Below are positions 51,733 to 61,333 of a DNA stretch of 64,000 nt, one piece after another. A program made the translations under genes and the position numbers. The first letter of the stretch is position 1. Every line of letters begins with the position of its first letter. The stretch comes from Mesoflavibacter sp. (GTDB lineage: Bacteria > Pseudomonadota > Alphaproteobacteria > UBA8366 > Aestuariispiraceae): assembly GCA_017792345.1 (NCBI GenBank), contig CP051228.1:1550001-1614000 (forward strand). Direction: 5' to 3'. The notes below the pieces were generated by a model. The model searched no databases. It had not been told where the DNA came from and was given only the letters and a program-made list of their open reading frames with translations.

Positions 51733-52890
51733 ATGGCAATGTCAGAGACCGGACCCGTTCGGGCCTTGGCGGTTCGCCGGTTGCGGCTGACCGCCTTCCG
51801 GAATTATCCGTCGGCGGCGCTGGATCTGGACCCGCGGCCCGTCGTCCTGACCGGACAGAACGGCGCGGGGAAGACGAACCTGTTGGAGGCCGTTTCGCTG
51901 TTGACGCCGGGCCGCGGCCTGCGGCGGGCGAAAACGCAGGAACTGGACCGGGTTTCACCGGACGGCGGCGGCACTGGGACGGCCTGGGCTGTCGCCGGAA
52001 CGGTCGATACGGCAACCGGCCCGGTCGATCTGGGTACCGGGCGCGATCCGGATGGCGACCGCCGGGTGGTCCGGATCGACGGCGAGGCCGGCCGCAGTCA
52101 GGCGGCGTTGGGCGAGCATCTGTCCGTCGTCTGGCTGACGCCGCAGATGGACCGGCTGTTCCAGGAATCGTCGGGCGAGCGCCGGCGGTTCCTCGACCGG
52201 CTGATCTATGGTTTCGATCCGGCCCATGCGGGCCGGGTCACGGCCTATGACAAGGCTTTGCGTCAGCGCGCGCGGCTGTTGAAGGACGGGACCGGCGACG
52301 ATACCTGGCTGGGCGCATTGGAGGCCCAGATGATCGAGCGGGGCATCGCCATCGCGGCGGCCCGGCGCGACATGGCGGACCGGTTGGCCCGTGCCTGCAC
52401 CCGGCAGGACGGTCCCTTCCCCGGCGCGGCAATCGCCGTCGACGGCGATGTGGAGACCTGGCTGGCCGAGTTGCCCGCGCTGGAGGCGGAGGACCGTTTC
52501 GCGGCAGCCCTGCGCGACAACCGGCGGCGCGACGCCGAGGCGGGCGGCGCGGCGGTCGGGCCGCATCGGTCGGATCTGGCGGTGACGCATCTGGCCAAGG
52601 GCCTGCCCGCGTCGCAATGCTCGACCGGGGAGCAGAAGGCGCTGCTGATCGCCATCGTCCTGGCCCATGCGCGGCTGCAGGGCGCGGAGCGCGGGGCCGG
52701 GCCGGTCCTGCTGCTGGACGAGGTCGCGGCGCATTTGGACGAGGCGCGACGCGACGCGCTGTTCGGCACGGTGCTGGGCCTGGGCTTGCAGGCCTGGATC
52801 ACCGGCACGGATGCCGGCGTGTTCGGCGCTTTGGGCGGCCGGGCGCAATATTTCGAAGTGGCGGCGGCGACCATTCGCCCCGCCGGATGA
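51733..52890 (+). CDS. recF: DNA replication and repair protein RecF
   Basis: This ~385-residue SMC-like ATPase loads RecA at gapped DNA. The Walker A is VVLTGQNGAGKTNLLEAVSLLTPGRG, and the signature SGERRRFLDRLI and Walker B VLLLDEVAAHLDEARRDALF are clear. The start at ATG 51733 has a GAGA site nearby; a GTG at 51697 and an ATG at 51739 are the alternatives. The gene is short after dnaN and ends 32 bases before gyrB. Confidence 0.95.
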   Translation: MAMSETGPVRALAVRRLRLTAFRNYPSAALDLDPRPVVLTGQNGAGKTNLLEAVSLLTPGRGLRRAKTQELDRVSPDGGGTGTAWAVAGTVDTATGPVDLGTGRDPDGDRRVVRIDGEAGRSQAALGEHLSVVWLTPQMDRLFQESSGERRRFLDRLIYGFDPAHAGRVTAYDKALRQRARLLKDGTGDDTWLGALEAQMIERGIAIAAARRDMADRLARACTRQDGPFPGAAIAVDGDVETWLAELPALEAEDRFAAALRDNRRRDAEAGGAAVGPHRSDLAVTHLAKGLPASQCSTGEQKALLIAIVLAHARLQGAERGAGPVLLLDEVAAHLDEARRDALFGTVLGLGLQAWITGTDAGVFGALGGRAQYFEVAAATIRPAG

Positions 52891-52898
52891 CAGTGTAA

Positions 52899-55379
<2,481 letters not shown>

Positions 55380-55667
55380 TTCGGGACAATGTGACCTGCC
55401 ACGGACCCTCGGGATTCTGACTCAGAAAGTCGGAAACCCGGACGCATGAAGCCGGCCTCGACGGTGCCTGGCGTTCGAACCTTGGCACCAGATTGCGTCA
55501 GGCAGCTGGCCTTTAACAAGCCAGCTGTGGCGGCTGTTGCGTTCGGTTTGATGTAAGTGTCGGCTCGACCGCTTCTGACCCTGAGCGGACGTTTGCCACA
55601 TCACCGATTAACGAACATGCGGAAACTTGCGGTGACTACAAAACGCGCTCGTCAGCACCAGCCGTGA
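55380..55667. other. intergenic region after gyrB with a hairpin
   Basis: This 288-base gap marks the boundary from the replication cluster to the accessory island. A clear hairpin has arms CAGCTGGC (55503-55510) and GCCAGCTG (55520-55527) with a nine-base loop but no T-run, so it is not a standard terminator. No coding frame or repeat shared with the right edge of the island was found by eye. Confidence 0.45.
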
Positions 55668-56543
55668 CTACTTGGACGTATTGGAGCGCTTCAGAGCCTT
55701 GTCGAGATCGTCGTATGTGAAGGCAGCGTTGCGGCCTATCAGAGAGGATGGCGCGAAGTGATCGATCATGTTCTGCCCTGGTTTCAGAGATTCACGAACG
55801 TTCTTCCGGATTTGCCTGAGTTGCGCATTGGAGGGTGACACGATTCCGTTACGCTTTAGCATCGCTGTGACCATGCACTCCTGCCGTTCCTGTCTCCTTC
55901 TCCCCATGCAGTAGTTGCGGATGTATCTCAGTAGGGACTGAAAAAAGAGGCCCTGACAGTGGAACGACTCCATGTTCGCGCCAAGGGTTGCATCGAACGC
56001 AGCCGTCACATCCGAGGTTTGGTTGATTTCACGGTAAAAGGCGAGCGTCTGCTCTTCCAAAAAGCCCACGCTGACTTCCGAAGGCGGAGCACAGTACAGA
56101 TAAGCAGGCACGGCCTTCTTTAGGCTTACCTGTTTGTAGAGATGAAGCCCAAAACACAGGGCAAACACGCAGGTCAGATTGTTCGTCGTCGCGACATTCA
56201 GTCCGCGAATGAGATCAATGACCTCCGCCCAACCAACTCGTTCGCCACTCGGAGCAAGTAATAGGCCTTCGGCGACCGTTCCGTGAGCGTCAACATGGAG
56301 CACCGGTCGCAATCCCCGTTCGGCCTTCGTCGTCAACTCGTTGAAGACCGCTTCCAACTCAGCACGGTTTCCAACCGCATACTCGATGACTGGGAAGCCA
56401 TCTGCCCTGGAGAGACCTTCGAGGTCTTCCAATATGCGTCGCGTCGGACCCATCTCATTTTCGGGCAGCGAATGAATCCAGACAATTGTGTTGGTTTGCA
56501 ATGTTTCTGAGATCGTAAGTCCGGTGTCTGAGTAAGATATCAT
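55668..56543 (-). CDS. caspase-like (clan CD-type) His/Cys protein, possible defence effector
   Basis: This 291-residue protein has the pattern of a caspase-like peptidase fold: the His motif VLHVDAHG at residues 81-88 and the Cys motif TCVFALCFG at 124-132, about 43 residues apart, with hydrophobic strands before each. No transmembrane segment is present. In bacteria such proteins act as proteases in CHAT/caspase-like defence or signalling systems. The gene is in an AT-richer tract between gyrB and a HEPN-like gene. The family is inferred from motif pattern only; a non-peptidase hydrolase is the alternative. The start at 56543 has only a weak ribosome site. Confidence 0.55.
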   Translation of the reverse strand: MISYSDTGLTISETLQTNTIVWIHSLPENEMGPTRRILEDLEGLSRADGFPVIEYAVGNRAELEAVFNELTTKAERGLRPVLHVDAHGTVAEGLLLAPSGERVGWAEVIDLIRGLNVATTNNLTCVFALCFGLHLYKQVSLKKAVPAYLYCAPPSEVSVGFLEEQTLAFYREINQTSDVTAAFDATLGANMESFHCQGLFFQSLLRYIRNYCMGRRRQERQECMVTAMLKRNGIVSPSNAQLRQIRKNVRESLKPGQNMIDHFAPSSLIGRNAAFTYDDLDKALKRSNTSK

Positions 56544-56685
56544 TTCGAAGTTCTATCAGTTTTTCCGGGCCGCATGCCGCCGATCTAACTGAGGCTAAAT
56601 GTCATTGGAACGATATCGATCAAGACCCGCTTTGTCTGAAACGTCACAATCCGCAATTGAGTATTTTAGCCACTCATACCAGCTC

Positions 56686-57366
56686 TTACTCAGCCCACGG
56701 CCTTATTGCGTTTAGCTCCTCACGCAGTTGCCGAAGCAGGGCGGCGCGCCTGATGCTATCTGCTTCATCCATATGCCGAAACGGCCACGGGTCAGCGGCA
56801 ATCTTCTCGATAATGCCGAGAACATCGAGGAACATAACCGGTATTCCATCAAGCTCAATGGACCAGCCCTTAGGTGTAAAGTGCGCGAGTTTGTTCCGCA
56901 GACCATGGAGGCGTTGAAGGGACTCACGTTCCGACAAAGTTATTTCGACAACTCCACCCGCTCCCGGTTCAATTCTTTTCGACATGTCGCCGAGCCGCTT
57001 GAACAGCTCCCGAGTGTCAGCGAGGCGTTCTGGCGGAGGGCCATAACCTTCGGCAATACGAAATTGCGGCATACCAAGTTCATTGGTACCGCAATCTATC
57101 CGTTTGATTTCGCCCCGTCGGTCACGTTCATGCCAGTCGAGCCAATCCGACGCCGACTTTTTGGTAAGTGCCCCTAATTGTGCGGTGCCAGATAAATGAC
57201 AAACCATCCCGCCTTGGACCGCGCTGTGGAGCGACAAGATCGCCCATTTCCACAGGCCGGGGTCTTGATCGCAATTTTTTACGCACAATAGACATGACGA
57301 CAACGAAGCCAGCACATCGGTACGTTCGTCCATTTGTAGAATTTCGAATGCGCTAGCCTTCGCCAT
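56686..57366 (-). CDS. HEPN-like protein with R-x4-H motif, possible RNase effector
   Basis: This ~226-residue protein has the segment LRNKLAHFTPKGW near residue 160, where an Arg and a His separated by four residues match the HEPN ribonuclease motif (R-x4-6-H). The rest is mostly helical. The C-terminal helices are charged. HEPN proteins often act as RNase toxins or in abortive infection, usually with a partner. Its start (ATG 57366, with a GGGGG site) lies directly after a truncated recombinase, with a GTG alternative overlapping that stop. Functional role is an inference. Confidence 0.55.
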   Translation of the reverse strand: MAKASAFEILQMDERTDVLASLSSCLLCVKNCDQDPGLWKWAILSLHSAVQGGMVCHLSGTAQLGALTKKSASDWLDWHERDRRGEIKRIDCGTNELGMPQFRIAEGYGPPPERLADTRELFKRLGDMSKRIEPGAGGVVEITLSERESLQRLHGLRNKLAHFTPKGWSIELDGIPVMFLDVLGIIEKIAADPWPFRHMDEADSIRRAALLRQLREELNAIRPWAE

Positions 57367-57368
57367 CG

Positions 57369-57665
57369 TCACCCCCGCATCGCCGTTCTTGGCGTCGCCA
57401 TATCGACCCCGAACAGCTCCGCCATCGCCGCCCGCGTCTCACGGCCCCACTCAACAATAGATCGCGCGTGGTCGCGTTGTCGCGCCGATAGCATTAGCGG
57501 CCGGCCGATATGCTCGCCCCGCCACCGGGCTGATGCCATCCCGGCCTTCGCCCGTTCGGAGATCAGTTCGAGCTCGAATGCGGCAAGTGCGGACAGCGTA
57601 CGAAGAATATCGCGTAGCCAGCAAAAATGTCCCAGAACGCCAGAATGCGTTCGAATTTGCAGCAA
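57369..57665 (-). pseudogene. serine recombinase remnant (C-terminal part)
   Basis: The last ~77 codons read ALAAFELELISERAKAGMAS followed by WRGEHIGRP and a helix-turn-helix-like LSARQRDHARSIVEWGRETRAAMAELFGV, which match the end of the catalytic domain and the DNA-binding end of Tn3-family or invertase-type serine recombinases. The N-terminal catalytic part with the active-site Ser is absent, and the first ~20 codons do not fit the family, so the gene is truncated. It is a trace of mobile DNA at the left of the AbiV genes. Confidence 0.65.
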
Positions 57666-57862
57666 AGTTGAACTGTATCATGCGATATGACCGTCAGTTC
57701 GTTAGCGTTTGCATTCCTCTGATCAAGTCCTTTTTATGCGAAGGGATGCGTCGACAACACTACAGCGGACCTTCGAGCGCTGCTATGCAGTATGGTAGCC
57801 TTTGTGCTCAAAACGGAAAACTGGGTGGGTCTTCGCAGACGTCCGTGCCTAGCTAACGGTCG

Positions 57863-58138
57863 CTAGTTGACTCGGAAGCCGGTTACGGCGCTTTGATATT
57901 TTCCAAAAGGCTGGCCTGTCTCGGTCATAGTGAAAGTCTTGTTGTTCGATGTGCATTCGACAGTCTTACCAGTCCGCTTGGTTACCACACCGCTGGCGCG
58001 TCCATTATCGGCAAACTGTATCTCGAATTTCGCTCCCACAAACAGAACAGGAAGCCTGCTGGTTGAACTAGGCTGGGCCATGACATCGACATAGATACCT
58101 GTGCCGATATCGTTTCCAGTGCAGATTAGTAGAAACAT
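57863..58138 (-). CDS. small hypothetical protein paired with the AbiV-like gene
   Basis: This 91-residue protein starts at ATG 58138 with a strong GGAGG site seven bases upstream and lies 13 bases after the AbiV-like stop, so the two are very likely co-transcribed. The sequence is polar and beta-like (FVGAKFEIQFADNGRASGVVTKRTGKTVECTSNNKTFTMTETG) with two Cys. I recognise no family. It may be a partner or immunity/regulatory component. Confidence 0.55.
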   Translation of the reverse strand: MFLLICTGNDIGTGIYVDVMAQPSSTSRLPVLFVGAKFEIQFADNGRASGVVTKRTGKTVECTSNNKTFTMTETGQPFGKYQSAVTGFRVN

Positions 58139-58151
58139 AGAAACCTCCGAA

Positions 58152-58769
58152 TTAAGCGAACTTGTGTGCGTTGCCTGTTAGGAATGCCGATCCAAGTTCA
58201 ACTGCCCGTCTCGCGCGTTCAAGAAACTCCGTGGATTGGTCTTCTGTAAAAGCGGCGGGATCGTTGATGTTGCCGTCTGAATCCGAGTCTACATAGAGCG
58301 CACTTTGTTTCAGGGCATCGATTGCCCCTCCCAAAGCTTGGTCTAGAAACTGCTCATCTGGATGGTTGTGCAGTTCAGACTCAAGGTGCGATACCAGCTT
58401 CGTCCGCAGCATAGATAACTGTTGTTGTCCTTGCTCGGAATCGAGATACGCACGCTGCCAATCGGAGAGCTCGTCGTTGTGTCGTATTTCGAAGTCATGC
58501 GACTTTAGGAAGGACAATATCGCTTCCTGGGAAGTGTCAGCCACGTAGTACGCACCAATTGCAACTTGTTTATTGCGGTGCCGTCGTTGCTCTGCGGCGG
58601 TGGCATTCAAGTTGGCAACCATTCGTAGCTTGCCCATCTCTTCGATTGCGAGAACAGACAATGCAATGGAAGACGCCCACCGCCTATGCTTGTGCAGTAG
58701 TGAAGCGTCAAACACCAACCTTTCCGCATTTTTGTAGATGGCTTGTTTGAGTTGGCTTTGTTTGGTCAT
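58152..58769 (-). CDS. AbiV-like abortive infection protein
   Basis: This ~205-residue protein has the AbiV-family opening: KNAERLVFDASLLHKHRRWASSIALSVLAIEEMGKL at about residues 13-48, the fingerprint of the AbiV HEPN-type family of phage abortive-infection proteins. The remainder is helical and charged. The start at 58769 (MTKQSQLKQA) is chosen from the family N terminus; a longer upstream frame exists without support and no good ribosome site is seen. It is followed by a small unknown gene. AbiV proteins act by stopping phage growth; direct activity here is not shown. Confidence 0.7.
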   Translation of the reverse strand: MTKQSQLKQAIYKNAERLVFDASLLHKHRRWASSIALSVLAIEEMGKLRMVANLNATAAEQRRHRNKQVAIGAYYVADTSQEAILSFLKSHDFEIRHNDELSDWQRAYLDSEQGQQQLSMLRTKLVSHLESELHNHPDEQFLDQALGGAIDALKQSALYVDSDSDGNINDPAAFTEDQSTEFLERARRAVELGSAFLTGNAHKFA

Positions 58770-59150
58770 AGCGTTGGCTACAATGGTGGAAGGAGGTTGC
58801 AAACTGATTGGTAGTATAGAACCGGCGTTGAACGAAAGGTAGGGTTCGACAATTTTGCTGCACCAATGCGCACCTTTAAAAAGAACCAGACTCGGCGTCC
58901 TTCCCCGTCCAGCCATCGCCGTTCGGATGCAGATCAGCGCTGCAACAACACGCAAACACGCTGAATTCTGCAAACGAACTGCAAACACTCAGACCTGAGC
59001 CCTTAAACTTCCTCCAGATTTGGGTAGAGTCCGTTTCTGGCTAAAGTCAGCCCATTGCGGCGCTTGCGTCCCATGTCTTGTTTCGTTTCACGAACAACGC
59101 GTCATCAGAATGAGTGGGGCGGGCTTGCCGACAAGGTCTGACGCCGTCCA
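58770..59150. other. intergenic region between the AbiV-like and LysR genes
   Basis: About 380 bases with no supported gene. A longer open frame of the AbiV-like gene continues to 58988 but carries no family sequence, so I exclude it. No hairpin terminator, tRNA or direct repeat to the left island edge was found by eye. This is the right border of the accessory island. Confidence 0.4.
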
Positions 59151-60056
59151 TTAGGTCGGCTCCCCCTCAAACAGCCTTGTCACGATGTTCTGGAATGCCG
59201 TTGCGAATTGCTGGGCGGGGGGCGGAAGAACTCGGTCGGGTCGTTTTACCAGGGCCAGGCCGTGCCTGGAGGTCTGGAGGATTTTCCGGGCGACGAGCCC
59301 CTCGGTCAGGCCGGTGGTTTTGGTTGCCAATTGTTCGACGATCGCCGGCTTGGACAGGGCCCGGGATACCGCCACAAGCGTCGGTGTCGAGTTGGACGTA
59401 ACCGCCGCGTTCGCCACGATGTGATCGATCACGGCCGGGGAATACCGCATGACTTCAAGCAATTGGCGGTCATAGGACACGAACGAACCCGCATCCAATT
59501 CCATGATGTCGACAGGGGCCTCGGACCCTGCCAGCGGATGGCCTTCCGGTATCAGACAAACCCCGTCAAACTCGATCTTGAAGACGATCTCGACATCCTG
59601 AAGCGTCACCGTCGCGCCGACCACAGCGATATGGATATCGTTCAGAAGCACGGCATTGATCAACGCCGGCGCCGTTCCGACCGAAATATGTATGCGCCGG
59701 TTTGATGCGGCGTCCCGCAGGCCGGTCAGTGCCCTCGGCACCAGCGACTGGGCCACCGATGGGATGGAGCCGATGGCAATCTCCCCGTCGTGGCTCTCCG
59801 CGATACCCCGCGCGGTGTCCCTCAGACGCTCCATGCCAAGGTAGGATTTCTCAACAGCCTCGTGAAAGAGCCGCCCCTCGATTGTCGGGACCATGCCGCG
59901 CCGCCCCCGGGTGAACAGGGCGAAGCCGATCGACGCTTCCAGGTCGGCGATCAGGCGGCTCAAGCTCGGTTGGGACGTATGAAGAATGGCCGCGCCGCCC
60001 GACACCGAGCCGGCCCGGAAAACCGCGCGAAAGGCCTCCAACTGTCGCATGTTCAT
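59151..60056 (-). CDS. LysR-family transcriptional regulator
   Basis: This 301-residue regulator has the LysR helix-turn-helix at the N terminus (RQLEAFRAVFRAGSVSGGAAILHTSQPSLSRLIADLEASIGFALFTR) and the periplasmic-binding-protein-like co-inducer domain after residue 90 (EIAIGSIPSVAQSLVPRAL, later 'DIHIAVVGATV'). It is divergent from the TauD-type gene across a 180-base gap, so it probably controls that gene. The inducer is unknown; a sulfonate-related compound is a guess from the neighbour. Confidence 0.9.
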   Translation of the reverse strand: MNMRQLEAFRAVFRAGSVSGGAAILHTSQPSLSRLIADLEASIGFALFTRGRRGMVPTIEGRLFHEAVEKSYLGMERLRDTARGIAESHDGEIAIGSIPSVAQSLVPRALTGLRDAASNRRIHISVGTAPALINAVLLNDIHIAVVGATVTLQDVEIVFKIEFDGVCLIPEGHPLAGSEAPVDIMELDAGSFVSYDRQLLEVMRYSPAVIDHIVANAAVTSNSTPTLVAVSRALSKPAIVEQLATKTTGLTEGLVARKILQTSRHGLALVKRPDRVLPPPAQQFATAFQNIVTRLFEGEPT

Positions 60057-60236
60057 GGGCGTCCCCTAATGCTTATGATCCCCGACAGCACGCTTGGAAC
60101 TCCACTTGAGCGCAGATTCCAAACTATATCAAAAATGAAATCCAACCGAATAGACGGTATTTTACAGCATATCTGATCCTTGGCAGCATTGTCATCGAGG
60201 CAACCGGCTTCGCATTATTCCGGAGAACGACCGACG

Positions 60237-61193
60237 ATGATCCGCACACCGAAACTGGATTTCAGCCATTTCGAAACGCGCCCGCTGACGCTGCATATCG
60301 GCGCGGAACTGGAGGGGCTCGATCTTTCCGTCCCCTTGTCGCCCGGCGCCTTGGACGAGCTGCAGCAGGCGCTGGTCGGGTGGAAGGTCATCTTCATCCG
60401 GGGTCAATTCCTGGATCATGCCGCCCATGTCGCGCTTGCACGGCAATTGGGACGGCCCACCATCGGCCATACGGTTTTCGGCCACGACGAAACCTTCCCG
60501 GAAATCTATTCGGTCGGGAAGCATCGCACCGCGAACAGCATCCGGCCGAACAAGGTCCTCAGGGCCTGGACCGATTGGCACACGGACATCACGGCCGCGG
60601 TCAATCCACCTTCGGTATCCATTCTGCGCGGTGTCGAGATTCCGCCCTATGGCGGCGATACGTTCTGGACCAATCTCGCCGCCGCCTATCTTGGCCTGTC
60701 CGAACCGCTTCAAAAATTTCTGGAGACCCTCGACGGGCTGCATCGCTTCGAGCTTCCTTCCGAGAAGGCCAACGCCTCCCAATATCTTTCCAAGATCGAG
60801 AGCCGGTTTATGGAAAGCAGCCACCCGCTGGTCACGGTGCATCCGGTCACCGGGGAACGGGTCCTCTTCGTCAGCCCCGATTTTCTCTATCGGATAGACG
60901 GGCTCGGTCCCCGAGAAAGCCAGGCCCTGCTTCAGTTTCTCTGGGAACATTCCGTGCGCCCGGAATATTCGGTCCGATACAAATGGCAACCGGGCGACGT
61001 GGCCATCTGGGACAATCGCGCGACCGCCCATCTGGCGCCGTCGGACATTTTCGACACCGATTTTGACCGCCAATTGTATCGCGTGACCCTGGTCGGCGAG
61101 AAGCTGGCCGGCGTAGACGGCCGGCAATCGCGCGCAATCAGCGGCGGCCCCATTCTCTCGGCCGAAGAAGAACTCGCCCTGCGGGCCGGATAG
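60237..61193 (+). CDS. TauD/TfdA-family 2-oxoglutarate-dependent dioxygenase
   Basis: This 318-residue Fe(II)/2-oxoglutarate oxygenase is of the taurine dioxygenase type. The metal triad is His115-x-Asp117 in TDWHTDITA and His265 in NRATAHLAPSD. The 2-oxoglutarate Arg282 (LYRVTLVG) is present, and the N-terminal 'GAELEGLDLSVPLSPGALDELQQAL' is a family block. Substrate is unknown: taurine, alkylsulfate or 2,4-D-like compounds are family possibilities. The start at 60237 has a GGAGA site. Divergent from the LysR regulator. Confidence 0.88.
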   Translation: MIRTPKLDFSHFETRPLTLHIGAELEGLDLSVPLSPGALDELQQALVGWKVIFIRGQFLDHAAHVALARQLGRPTIGHTVFGHDETFPEIYSVGKHRTANSIRPNKVLRAWTDWHTDITAAVNPPSVSILRGVEIPPYGGDTFWTNLAAAYLGLSEPLQKFLETLDGLHRFELPSEKANASQYLSKIESRFMESSHPLVTVHPVTGERVLFVSPDFLYRIDGLGPRESQALLQFLWEHSVRPEYSVRYKWQPGDVAIWDNRATAHLAPSDIFDTDFDRQLYRVTLVGEKLAGVDGRQSRAISGGPILSAEEELALRAG

Positions 61194-61333
61194 ACGACGG
61201 GCGCCGGGCTGTCCCGCCACAAAACCCTATTCCCTGCGGCATGGGGTGCCATTGCGTGTCTTACCGGGGTTGGGTAAATAGCTATTCAGCGGTGATTGGC
61301 ACCGATTTCAGAACCCATCCGGCGAGATTCATC

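Noticed and set aside
55440-55530. tRNA-like TTCGAAC followed by CACCA after gyrB
   Set aside because: The flanking bases do not form a T-arm or acceptor stem, so it is not a tRNA or a good attachment site.
58770-58988. 73-codon N-terminal extension of the AbiV-like frame
   Set aside because: The extension lacks family sequence; the family opening starts at the Met at 58769.
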